A program made the translations under genes and the position numbers. From Alphaproteobacteria bacterium (lineage in GTDB: Bacteria > Pseudomonadota > Alphaproteobacteria > Caulobacterales > Caulobacteraceae), in assembly GCA_018820205.1 (NCBI GenBank), contig JAHJOK010000059.1, forward strand, positions 1-64,000: a stretch of 64,000 nucleotides of DNA, read 5' to 3'. How positions within the stretch are numbered: position 1 is the first letter of the stretch; every line of letters starts with the position of its first letter. The notes under the pieces are model-generated. The model was not told where the DNA came from and ran no database searches. It was given only the letters and a program-made list of their open reading frames with translations. This document shows, piece by piece, positions 35,058-43,020 of the stretch.

Positions 35058-36134
35058 ATGCGTATCGCGACGATCCTTGTGCTCTGTCTGGCCTTGTGCG
35101 GGCAGGCGAACGCCCAGACCTCGCCGACGTGGAGCCCGGCCGACGGCGACGTCGCGATCGGCGATCTGCCGATGGCGCGGGGAGACGCATTGGCCGACGC
35201 GCGCATTCACTACCGGACGCTGGGCCAGCCGACGCGCGACGCCGGGGGTCGGGTGACCAACGCTGTCCTGCTGTTGCATGGCACCGGGGGGACGGGCGCG
35301 CAGTTCCTGTCGCCGCAGTTCGCCGACGCGCTGTTCGGTCCGGGCCAGCCGCTGGATGTGACCCGCTATTACGTCATCATGCCCGACAATCTGGGCCACG
35401 GCGCGTCGTCCAAGCCCAGCGATGGCCTGCGCGCGGCGTTTCCGGAGTACGGCTATGACGAGATGGTCGAAGCCCAGCGGCGGTTGCTCGTCGATGGACT
35501 GAGGGTGGACCGGCTGAGGCTGATCCTCGGCACGTCGATGGGCTGTATGCATATCTTTGTCTGGGGGACGACCCACCCGGACTTTGCCGACGCCCTGATG
35601 CCGATGGCCTGCGAACCGACGGCGATCGTCGGGCGCAATCGGCTGTGGCGCACCATGCTGAAGGATGCGATCCGCAGCGATCCGCTTTGGGCGGGAGGCG
35701 ATTACGAAACCCAGCCTGTCGGGGGGCTGCGGGCAGCCGTGGACCTGCTGCTTCTGGCGGGTTCGGCCCCCATGGCGATGCAACAGGATCTGGCGACGGC
35801 CCAGGCCGTGGACGCCTATCTGGCGACCCAGATGGAGCGGCGGCTGCCGGCGCTGGACGCCAACGACCTGTGGTATCAGGTCAACGCCTCGTGGGACTAC
35901 GATCCTTCCGCCGACCTTGAGCGGATGACGGCGCCGACGACCTGGATCAACTCGGCGGACGATTTCATCAATCCGCCGGAACTAGGGCTGTCGGAACAGT
36001 TCGCGCCGAGGCTTTCGAACGCGACCTATCGGCTGATCCCCGCCGGCGCCGACGGCAAGGGTCATGGGACCCACACCTGGGCGAGATTCTGGCAGGACGA
36101 TCTGGTCGCCCTGCTGGCTCGGACAGAACGCTAG
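35058..36134 (+). CDS. Exported alpha/beta-hydrolase of the homoserine O-acetyltransferase-like family
   Basis: 358 aa. An N-terminal signal peptide (MRIATILVLCLALCGQANAQ, cleavage after ANA) precedes a MetX-like hydrolase domain. LLLHGTGGTG is the oxyanion region, GTSMGC holds the nucleophile Ser, NSADDF the Asp, and GHGTHTW the His. MetX enzymes are cytoplasmic, so this exported version is probably an esterase of unknown substrate. Convergent with the cyclophilin gene; stops share CTAG at 36131-36134. Confidence 0.85.
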   Translation: MRIATILVLCLALCGQANAQTSPTWSPADGDVAIGDLPMARGDALADARIHYRTLGQPTRDAGGRVTNAVLLLHGTGGTGAQFLSPQFADALFGPGQPLDVTRYYVIMPDNLGHGASSKPSDGLRAAFPEYGYDEMVEAQRRLLVDGLRVDRLRLILGTSMGCMHIFVWGTTHPDFADALMPMACEPTAIVGRNRLWRTMLKDAIRSDPLWAGGDYETQPVGGLRAAVDLLLLAGSAPMAMQQDLATAQAVDAYLATQMERRLPALDANDLWYQVNASWDYDPSADLERMTAPTTWINSADDFINPPELGLSEQFAPRLSNATYRLIPAGADGKGHGTHTWARFWQDDLVALLARTER

Positions 36135-36745
36135 GGCGTTTGAAGTTCTCGCCAGGCCTGGGTGATCACGATTTTCGGCTCGAGCATCTGGCCGCGCATG
36201 ACGCCCTCGCCCTCGGTCGGGGAGGTCGGTGACGCCAGGATGGCGCGGACGATGTCCATACCCTCGACCACCCGGCCGAAGACCGCGAAGCCGTCGGCGT
36301 CGACGGAGAAGGGGCGACCTGCGTCATAGTACTGCGTCGGTCCCACCGAAACGAAGAAGTCGCCCGTGGCCGTGCCGGGCGCATAGCGGGCCATCGAGAC
36401 GGCGCCGTCGATGTGGCTGAGGCCCGTTAGGGTCGTCGGCTCGTGGGCGATGGGCGGCAGGACGCGGTCTGGATCATTGTTCACCCCGCCCTGAACCAAC
36501 CCCATGCCGGGCGCGGAGGTCATCGCACGGTAGAAGGTCGCGCCGTCCAAGCGGTGCTCGTCGACGTATTTCAGGAAATTGGCGCCCGTGATCGGGGCGG
36601 CGACATCATCGACCTCGATGACGATGCGTCCGGCCGATGTCTCCATCTGCACGCGCGGCAGGGCGGGTTCGGCGGCGTCCTGCGCAGAGGCGAGCGCGGG
36701 CCACAGCAGGGCGGGGGCCAGTCCGAGGAAGATGCGTCGCAGCAT
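36131..36745 (-). CDS. Periplasmic peptidyl-prolyl cis-trans isomerase, cyclophilin type
   Basis: 204 aa. Signal peptide at residues 1-21 (ALLWPALASAQ) then a cyclophilin domain: METSAGRIVIEVD, APITGANFLKYVDE, YRAMTSAPGMGLVQGG, and GDFFVSVG near residue 130. Catalyses proline isomerisation during folding in the envelope. It lies 3 bp after DUF2442 on the same strand, so it may belong to the hemB transcript. Confidence 0.9.
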   Translation of the reverse strand: MLRRIFLGLAPALLWPALASAQDAAEPALPRVQMETSAGRIVIEVDDVAAPITGANFLKYVDEHRLDGATFYRAMTSAPGMGLVQGGVNNDPDRVLPPIAHEPTTLTGLSHIDGAVSMARYAPGTATGDFFVSVGPTQYYDAGRPFSVDADGFAVFGRVVEGMDIVRAILASPTSPTEGEGVMRGQMLEPKIVITQAWRELQTP

Positions 36746-36748
36746 TCT

Positions 36749-37021
36749 TTATCCAGCATTCCAGTTAGGCGCCGGGGCGCCGCGAAGCAGACCTTCGGTA
36801 CTCAGATCTTCATCGATGTCTGGCCAGTGGATCCCGAGGCCGGCGCCCGAAAGTTCCCAATGGTTGCGCTGGGCCTCGGTGGCGTTGGCCAGTCGTGGAT
36901 ACCAGACAAGGGGGGCTGCGATGGCCCGACCGTCCATCAGTTCGACGACCAGACGTTCGTCTTCGATCGTCACCGATTTTGCGCGAATATCGACGACGTC
37001 GTTATGCGCCAAAGAAGTCAT
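36749..37021 (-). CDS. DUF2442 family protein
   Basis: 90 aa. The segments VDIRAKSVTIEDERLVVELMDGRAIAAPLVWYPRLANAT and HWPDIDEDLSTEGLL are the DUF2442 pattern. Start at MTSLAHNDV (37021), overlapping the end of DUF4160 by 20 bp. DUF2442 and DUF4160 are often neighbours and have been proposed as toxin-antitoxin-like pairs; activity is not shown. GC content of the pair is below that of hemB. Confidence 0.88.
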   Translation of the reverse strand: MTSLAHNDVVDIRAKSVTIEDERLVVELMDGRAIAAPLVWYPRLANATEAQRNHWELSGAGLGIHWPDIDEDLSTEGLLRGAPAPNWNAG

Positions 37022-37238
37022 GCCACGCCTTTCCGAATGCTTCGCGATGGTCAGCCACATGGGTTTGTATCACGCGCAACTCCTTTGCGGAAAAGCCGAT
37101 GTTCTGGGCCAGCGCCGTGTCCCTTAGCCAGAATTTTGCGGTGCAGTCGTCGCGATCGACATGGACGTGCGGCGGCTCGTTCGGCTCATGGCTGTAGAAA
37201 TAGAAGCGATACGGTCCGATCCGCAGCAGCGTCGGCAT
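37002..37238 (-). CDS. DUF4160 family protein
   Basis: 78 aa. MPTLLRIGPYRFYFYSHE, PPHVHVDRDDCTAKFWL and ELRVIQTHVADHREAFGKAWHDFF match DUF4160. The start lies 2 bp after the hemB stop codon and its end overlaps DUF2442 by 20 bp, so hemB, DUF4160 and DUF2442 form one transcript. A possible toxin-antitoxin-like unit with DUF2442. Confidence 0.88.
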   Translation of the reverse strand: MPTLLRIGPYRFYFYSHEPNEPPHVHVDRDDCTAKFWLRDTALAQNIGFSAKELRVIQTHVADHREAFGKAWHDFFGA

Positions 37239-37240
37239 TC

Positions 37241-38245
37241 TCAGGCTCCCAGCAACCTTGCCGCCTGGGGTGCGAAATAGCTGAGGACGCCGGCGCAGCC
37301 CGCGCGCTTGAAGCCGTGCAGGGTCTCCAGGATGGCGCGGTCCTGATCGAGCCAGCCGTTGGCGATCGAGGCCTGGATCATCGCGTACTCGCCGCTGACC
37401 TGGTAGGCGAAGGTCGGGATTTTGAAGGTCTCGGACACGCGCTGGACGATGTCGAGATAGGGCATGCCCGGCTTGACCATGACCATGTCGGCCCCTTCGG
37501 CGATGTCCATGGCGACCTCTTTCAACGCCTCGTCGGAGTTGGCGTAGTCCATCTGATAGGTCTTCTTGTCGCCGGTCAGCATCTTCGCCGAACCGACGGC
37601 GTCGCGGTAGGGGCCGTAGAAGGCCGAGGCGAATTTGGCCGCGTAGGACAGGATCAGGGTGTCGGAAAAGCCGTTGGCCTCCAGCGCCTCGCGGATGGCC
37701 TGGACCCGGCCGTCCATCATGTCCGACGGGGCGACGACATCGGCGCCGGCGTGGGCCTGGATGAAGGCCTGCTCGGCCAGACGTTCCAGGCTGGCGTCGT
37801 TGACGATCCGGCCGTCCTCGACGACGCCGTCGTGGCCGTGGTCGGTGTAGCAGTCGAGCGCCACGTCGCACATGACGCCGATCTCGGGCGCCGCGTCCTT
37901 GATGGCCTTGATGCAGTCGGGGATCAGGCCGTCGGGGTCGGTCGCGCCGGTGCCGATCGCGTCCTTCGTCGCCGCGTCGACGTTGGGGAACAGGGCCACC
38001 ATCGGGATGCCGAGATCGCGGGCCTCTACGGCGGCGGCGGCGGCGGCCCTGGGCGACAGGCGGAAGACGCCGGGCATGGACGGGACGGGGACACGGTCGT
38101 CGGCGCCGTCGTGGACGATCAGGGGCCAGATCAGGTCGGACGGCGTCAATGTGGTCTCGGCCACCAGCCTGCGCACCCAGGGCTGGCTGCGCAGGCGGCG
38201 CGGGCGGGCGAGCGGAAAGGGGGCAGGCGCGAAGGGGAGGGTCAT
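37241..38245 (-). CDS. hemB: Delta-aminolevulinic acid dehydratase (porphobilinogen synthase)
   Basis: 334 aa. Condenses two 5-aminolevulinates to porphobilinogen. Active-site lysines are in SYAAKFASAFYGPYRDA and VKPGMPYLDIV. The metal-site segment DVALDCYTDHGHDG has Asp where zinc enzymes have Cys, the alphaproteobacterial magnesium-type variant. First gene of a four-gene minus-strand run. Confidence 0.97.
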   Translation of the reverse strand: MTLPFAPAPFPLARPRRLRSQPWVRRLVAETTLTPSDLIWPLIVHDGADDRVPVPSMPGVFRLSPRAAAAAAVEARDLGIPMVALFPNVDAATKDAIGTGATDPDGLIPDCIKAIKDAAPEIGVMCDVALDCYTDHGHDGVVEDGRIVNDASLERLAEQAFIQAHAGADVVAPSDMMDGRVQAIREALEANGFSDTLILSYAAKFASAFYGPYRDAVGSAKMLTGDKKTYQMDYANSDEALKEVAMDIAEGADMVMVKPGMPYLDIVQRVSETFKIPTFAYQVSGEYAMIQASIANGWLDQDRAILETLHGFKRAGCAGVLSYFAPQAARLLGA

Positions 38246-38272
38246 GGCGGGTGCTTATCCCACACCCCTGCC

Positions 38273-38445
38273 TTCGTCATCCTCCGGCGCAGCGAAGCGG
38301 AGACCGGGGGACGCAGCGGCGCCGAAGGCGACCTGTTCAGCCACGATGTCGGAAGCGTCGGTGTGAGTGACAGGTTCGCGCTGTCGCGCGCCGCTGCGTC
38401 CCTCGGTCTGCGCCGCTAAGCGGCGGCTTGCCGGAGGATGACGAA
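38273..38445. repeat. Large imperfect palindrome, TTCGTCATCC ... GGATGACGAA ends
   Basis: The outer 15 bases TTCGTCATCCTCCGG and CCGGAGGATGACGAA are perfect reverse complements. Inner arms GGGGGACGCAGCGGC and GCCGCTGCGTCCCTC also pair. A core reading GTGACAGGTTCGCGCTGTCG, then CGCGCCGCT, closely matches the core of the element at 55824-55990. A partial extra end, GAGGATGACGAAAAG, follows at 38451. Fills most of the gap between hemB and the isobutyryl-CoA dehydrogenase gene. Confidence 0.8.
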
Positions 38446-38534
38446 AGGAGAGGATGACGAAAAGAAAAGGGTTCTGGTGACGCGGTGTCGGCCCGCCGCT
38501 AGAAACCCAAGAAAACGACCGACCGGGAGACCCC

Positions 38535-39674
38535 ATGGATTTCGCCCTGAACGAGGATCAACGCGCCATTCAGGACGCGGCGCGCGCATTCGCCGACGCG
38601 GAGCTTGCGCCCCATTCGGCCGAGTGGGACGAGACGAAACATTTCCCCGTCGATGTGATGCGCCGGGCGGCCGAGACCGGGTTCGCCGCCATCTATGCCA
38701 GCGAGGATCATGGCGGCATGGCGCTGGGGCGGATCGAGGCGGCGCTGATCTTCGAGGAACTGGCGCGCGGCGATGTGTCGACGGCGGCGTTTATCTCGAT
38801 CCACAACATGGCGACGTGGATGATCGACCGGTTCGGGTCCGAAGACCTGAAGGTTCGCTATGTGCCCAAACTGGCGACGATGGAGCTGATCGCCTCCTAT
38901 TGCCTGACCGAGCCGGGGTCGGGGTCGGACGCGGCGTCGATGCGGACGACGGCGCTGCGCGATGGCGACGACTTCATCCTGAACGGGTCCAAGGCCTTCA
39001 TCTCGGGCGCGGGCACGTCGGACGTCTATGTCGTGATGGCGCGGACGGGCGAGGCGGGGCCGAAGGGCATTTCAGCCTTCGTGATCGACAAGGATGCGCC
39101 CGGCCTGTCGTTCGGGGCGCAGGAGAAAAAGATGGGCTGGAACAGCCAGCCGACCGCCATCGTCCAGTTCGACGACTGCCGCGTGCCGGTGGCCAACCTG
39201 CTGGGCAAGGAGGGCGACGGGTTTCGCTATGCGATGATGGGACTGGACGGCGGACGGCTGAACATCGCCGCCTGTTCGCTGGGCGGGGCGCGGCTGGCGC
39301 TGGAAACGGCCCAGGCTTACGTCGCCACGCGCAAACAGTTCGGCAAGGCGCTGGCCGAGTTCCAGAATACCCAGTTCAAGCTGGCCGATATGGCCACCGC
39401 ACTGGAGGCCGCCCGGCTGATGGTTCTGCGCGGGGCCTGGGCGATGGACACCAACCATCCCGAAAAGACCAAATGGTGCGCCATGGCCAAGCGGATGGCG
39501 ACCGACGCCTGTTTCCAGATCGCCGACGAGGCGCTGCAGCTGCACGGCGGCTATGGATACCTGAAGGACTATCCGCTGGAGCGGATCGTGCGCGACCTGC
39601 GGGTTCACCGCATTCTGGAAGGCACCAACGAGATCATGCGGGTGATCACCGCGCGCGAGATGATGCGCCAGTGA
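38535..39674 (+). CDS. Acyl-CoA dehydrogenase, isobutyryl-CoA dehydrogenase-like
   Basis: 379 aa. FAD-dependent step 3 of valine degradation (isobutyryl-CoA to methacrylyl-CoA), assigned from family and context. ISIHNMATWMIDRFG, CLTEPGSGSDAASMRTTA, NGSKAFISGAG, EKKMGWNSQPTAIVQFDDCR and the C-terminal LHGGYGYLKDYPLERIVRD, LEGTNEIMRVI are seen. ATG at 38535. Its TGA overlaps the halogenase GTG as GTGA. Confidence 0.9.
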   Translation: MDFALNEDQRAIQDAARAFADAELAPHSAEWDETKHFPVDVMRRAAETGFAAIYASEDHGGMALGRIEAALIFEELARGDVSTAAFISIHNMATWMIDRFGSEDLKVRYVPKLATMELIASYCLTEPGSGSDAASMRTTALRDGDDFILNGSKAFISGAGTSDVYVVMARTGEAGPKGISAFVIDKDAPGLSFGAQEKKMGWNSQPTAIVQFDDCRVPVANLLGKEGDGFRYAMMGLDGGRLNIAACSLGGARLALETAQAYVATRKQFGKALAEFQNTQFKLADMATALEAARLMVLRGAWAMDTNHPEKTKWCAMAKRMATDACFQIADEALQLHGGYGYLKDYPLERIVRDLRVHRILEGTNEIMRVITAREMMRQ

Positions 39675-41185
39675 GCGCGGCTCCGATCAAATCCATCCTG
39701 ATCGTCGGCGGGGGCACGGCCGGCTGGATGGCGGCGGCGGCGATCAAGCGGTCGGTGGGGCCGAATGCGCAGGTGCGGCTGGTCGAGAGCGCAGACATCG
39801 GCATCGTCGGGGTCGGCGAGGCCACCGTGCCGACGATCAAGGATTTCAACGCCCTGATCGATCTGAACGAAGCCGAGTTCATGCGCGAGACCAAGGCGAC
39901 GATCAAACTGGGCATCGAGTTCAACGGCTGGGGCAGCAAGGACAGCGCCTATTTCCACCCGTTCGGCACCTTTGGTCAGGGGCCGTCGCTGGGGGATTTT
40001 CCGGGGTCGTTTTTCGCGCTGAAAGCACAGGGCAAGGCCGCCAGTCTGGAAGCCTATTCGGTCTGCGCCCATGCGGCGCGACGCGGCAAGGCGGGGGCGC
40101 GGTCAGGCGATCCAAGGTCAACGATGGCGGGGTTTCACACCGCCTATCATTTCGACGCGACCCTGTATGGCCAGTATCTGAGGAAGGTCTGCGCCGGGCG
40201 CGGGGTCGAGCGGATCGAGGGCGAGGTCGTCCAGGTCGTGCAACGGCCGAACGATGGGTTCGTCGATCATGTGGTGCTGAAGGATGGCCGGACGCTGAGC
40301 GCCGATCTGTTCATCGACTGCACCGGGTTCCGGGGGCTGTTGATCGAGGGCGCGCTGAAGGCCGGATACGAGGACTGGTCGCACTGGCTGCCGATGAACC
40401 GGGCGCTGGCCGTCCCCTGCGCCAGGATCGGACCGGCGACGCCCTATACGTCGGCCACCGCGCGCGATGCGGGCTGGCAGTGGCGGATCGCCCTGCAGCA
40501 CCGCACGGGCAACGGCTATGTCTATTGCAGCGACCATATCGATGACGACGCTGCGCGCGAGACCCTGCTGGCCAATCTGGACGGAGAGGCCCTGGCCGAA
40601 CCGCGCGCGCTGCGGTTCGTCACCGGCAAACGCAAGAAACTGTGGGACAGGAACGTGGTGTCGCTGGGCCTGTCGTCAGGCTTCATCGAGCCGCTGGAAT
40701 CGACAAGCATCCATCTGATGCAGGTGGGGGTCATCCGGCTGTTGCAGCACTGGCCCGACATGGATTTCAGCCAGACCAATACCGATGGCTACAACCGGCG
40801 GCTGGGGCGCGAGATCGACCTGATCCGCGACTTCGTGATCCTGCACTATCATGCGACCGACCGGGACGACACGGACTTGTGGCGGCGGGTCCGCGATATG
40901 CCGATCCCAGATACCCTGGCCGAGCGGGTCGAGATGTTCCGCGACCGGGGCCTGTTGTTCCAGGTCGGGGCCGACGAGTATTTCAGCCAGGGCTCATGGA
41001 TGGCGGTGATGGTGGGGCAGGGGATCACGCCCCGGGCGCACAACCCGCTGTACGACTATCAGAACATGGACCATGTCGCGGCCGGGTTCGAGCGGATCAA
41101 ACAGGCGTGGACGGCGACGGCGGATCAACTGCCCTCGCACGAGGATTTCCTGAAGGCGAACCAGATGTGGTCGGAGGTAGCGTAA
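39671..41185 (+). CDS. Tryptophan-halogenase-family flavoprotein
   Basis: 504 aa. FAD-dependent halogenase fold: GGGTAGWMAAAAIKR at residues 10-24, IVGVGEATVPTIKDF, ETKATIKLGIEFNGWG with the conserved catalytic Lys, DCTGFRGLLIEGAL, and the halogenase hallmark seen as GWQWRIALQ (family GWxWxIP; Pro changed to Ala). FIEPLESTSIHL is also typical. Caulobacterales carry many members beside TonB-dependent receptors; none is nearby here. GTG start coupled to the dehydrogenase stop codon. Whether it halogenates is not known. Confidence 0.88.
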   Translation: MSAAPIKSILIVGGGTAGWMAAAAIKRSVGPNAQVRLVESADIGIVGVGEATVPTIKDFNALIDLNEAEFMRETKATIKLGIEFNGWGSKDSAYFHPFGTFGQGPSLGDFPGSFFALKAQGKAASLEAYSVCAHAARRGKAGARSGDPRSTMAGFHTAYHFDATLYGQYLRKVCAGRGVERIEGEVVQVVQRPNDGFVDHVVLKDGRTLSADLFIDCTGFRGLLIEGALKAGYEDWSHWLPMNRALAVPCARIGPATPYTSATARDAGWQWRIALQHRTGNGYVYCSDHIDDDAARETLLANLDGEALAEPRALRFVTGKRKKLWDRNVVSLGLSSGFIEPLESTSIHLMQVGVIRLLQHWPDMDFSQTNTDGYNRRLGREIDLIRDFVILHYHATDRDDTDLWRRVRDMPIPDTLAERVEMFRDRGLLFQVGADEYFSQGSWMAVMVGQGITPRAHNPLYDYQNMDHVAAGFERIKQAWTATADQLPSHEDFLKANQMWSEVA

Positions 41186-41233
41186 AGCCGGACGCCATGC
41201 TATTCCTGACCACATATGGGCAGGAGTGAATCC

Positions 41234-41506
41234 GTGAGGCATCTGGGCGTCCTTGAAGCCAAGACTGAATTCTCGGCCATCGTCGCTGAGGTGGAACGGA
41301 CCGGCGAGGAGGTCGTCGTGACCCGCTACGGCAAGGCGGCCGTGCGCATTGTGCCGGCCGACCCGGCCAGAGTCGGAGATCCGGTCGCGATCCGTCGTCT
41401 GATCGATCGGGTCAATGCTCGCCGGAGTGAACAGCCGGGCGCGGCGCCCTCACCGGGCGAAATGGATGACCTGCTGGATCGGGATCGAGACGATCGGTGG
41501 TCGTAG
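41234..41506 (+). CDS. Phd/YefM-type antitoxin
   Basis: 90 aa. MRHLGVLEAKTEFSAIVAEVERTGEEVVVTRYGKAAVRIVP is the N-terminal DNA-binding dimer fold of Phd antitoxins, and the acidic C terminus (MDDLLDRDRDDRWS) should neutralise the toxin. GTG at 41234 chosen because GGCAGGAG lies eight bases upstream; an ATG at 41216 lacks a ribosome site. The stop overlaps the toxin start by 10 bp. Confidence 0.9.
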   Translation: MRHLGVLEAKTEFSAIVAEVERTGEEVVVTRYGKAAVRIVPADPARVGDPVAIRRLIDRVNARRSEQPGAAPSPGEMDDLLDRDRDDRWS

Positions 41507-41907
41507 ACGCATCGGCCGCTCTCGCATGGTTCCTGCCCAGCCAGGTCACGCCGTCTGCGCTCGCCCTGTTGGAACGTCGCGCCCAGACGGTATTCATCGC
41601 GCCCTGGTATTTCGGGATCGAGTTGCGCTCGGTCTTGCTGCGATCAGAAGCGCGCGGCCTGATCAGCGCCTCCGATGCCGAGGAGTCTCTGCGGGACGGT
41701 TTGTCACTGATCCGGCTGGAGGCGCCCGAGGCCGCACATCGCCTGGATGAAGTCGCGGTTCTGGCCCGGTCTACGGGTTTGCGATTCTATGACGCCCTGT
41801 ATCTGGCGCTGGCTATGGACAGACGCCTGCCGCTCGCCAGCCGCGACGTCGGGCTTTTGAACGCTGCGACGCAGGTGGGCGTGGACGCGCTGGACGTGCG
41901 CGGCTAG
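41497..41907 (+). CDS. VapC-type PIN-domain toxin
   Basis: 136 aa. A PIN ribonuclease: Asp4 in MVVDASAALAWFL, Glu in FGIELRSVLLR, Asp in RFYDALYLALAM and Asp in SRDVGLLNAA build the metal-binding site. GTG start overlaps the antitoxin by 10 bp. The pair lies between the halogenase and the 3-hydroxyisobutyryl-CoA hydrolase gene. Confidence 0.92.
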   Translation: MVVDASAALAWFLPSQVTPSALALLERRAQTVFIAPWYFGIELRSVLLRSEARGLISASDAEESLRDGLSLIRLEAPEAAHRLDEVAVLARSTGLRFYDALYLALAMDRRLPLASRDVGLLNAATQVGVDALDVRG

Positions 41908-41916
41908 TCGGGGGCC

Positions 41917-42957
41917 ATGAGCGAAGCGGAAGTCATCACCCGGATCGAGGGTTCAGTCGGGCGTATCACCCTGAACCGCCCCAAGGCCCTGCATGCGCTG
42001 AACCTGTCGATGTGCGAGGCGATGACGGCGGCGTTGATGGACTGGCGCGACGATGCGGCGGTGACGTCTGTGCTGATCGACCATTCGGGCGAGCGGGGGT
42101 TCTGCGCCGGGGGCGACATCCGCATGATCGCCGAGAGCGGGGCGACGGATGCGGTCGAGGCCAGGGCCTTTTTCCTCAGCGAATACCGGCTGAACCATCT
42201 GATGTTCGAATACCCCAAGCCGATCACCGCGATCGTGGACGGGATCGTGATGGGCGGGGGTGTCGGGATCTCGGAACCCGCCAAGGTGCGGATCGCGACG
42301 GAGCGGACGACCTATGCGATGCCGGAGACGGGCATCGGCCTGTTCCCCGACGTCGGCGGCGGCTGGTTCCTGCCGAGGCTGCCGGGCGAGACCGGGACAT
42401 GGCTGGCACTGACAGGGGCGCGGCTGAAGGCGGCGGATACGGTGGCGTTGGGGATCCATACGCATTTCGTGGCGTCCGGCGAGATCGAGACGGTGAAGGC
42501 GGATCTGATCGCGCGGGGACCGGATGCGGTCGCCGATCACGCGACGGCGGCCGGTTCGGCCCCGCTGGCCGCTCACCGCGAGGCCATCGACCGGCTGTTC
42601 GCGCATGACACGCTCGAGGCGATCTTCGCGGCGCTGGAGGCGGACGGGTCGGACTGGGCGCTGGCCCAGCTGGCGACGCTGAAGACCAAGTCGCCGCAGT
42701 CGCTGAAGGTGACCCTGCGCCAGTTGCGGGCCGGGCGGGCCATGACCGACTTCGCCGAGGTCATGGCGATGGAGTACCGGCTGGGCGGGCGCGTCGTGCG
42801 GACCCACGACTTTCAGGAGGGCGTGCGGGCCGTGATTGTCGACAAGGACAATTCGCCAGGATGGTCACCGGCGACGGTGGAGGGCGTGACGGCGGGCGAT
42901 CTGGACGCCCTGTTCGCGCCCCTTCCGGCCGACGAAGAATGGACGCCGCTGAGCTGA
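41917..42957 (+). CDS. 3-hydroxyisobutyryl-CoA hydrolase (enoyl-CoA hydratase/isomerase family)
   Basis: 346 aa. Crotonase fold with GFCAGGDIRMIAE (oxyanion hole), IVDGIVMGGGVGISEPAKVRIATE and PETGIGLFPDVGGGWFLPRL with the catalytic Glu/Asp of the HIBCH branch. C-terminal FAEVMAMEYRLGGRVVRTHDFQEGVRAVIVDKDNSPGW is specific to that branch. Releases 3-hydroxyisobutyrate from its CoA ester in valine breakdown, between the products of the genes at 38535 and 43869. Confidence 0.93.
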   Translation: MSEAEVITRIEGSVGRITLNRPKALHALNLSMCEAMTAALMDWRDDAAVTSVLIDHSGERGFCAGGDIRMIAESGATDAVEARAFFLSEYRLNHLMFEYPKPITAIVDGIVMGGGVGISEPAKVRIATERTTYAMPETGIGLFPDVGGGWFLPRLPGETGTWLALTGARLKAADTVALGIHTHFVASGEIETVKADLIARGPDAVADHATAAGSAPLAAHREAIDRLFAHDTLEAIFAALEADGSDWALAQLATLKTKSPQSLKVTLRQLRAGRAMTDFAEVMAMEYRLGGRVVRTHDFQEGVRAVIVDKDNSPGWSPATVEGVTAGDLDALFAPLPADEEWTPLS

Positions 42958-43020
42958 ACCCTTGCATCCTGCGCTGCTGTCGCGCGTAAGTCAGCGGAAC
43001 CGCTGTTCGAGGATCGCCCG

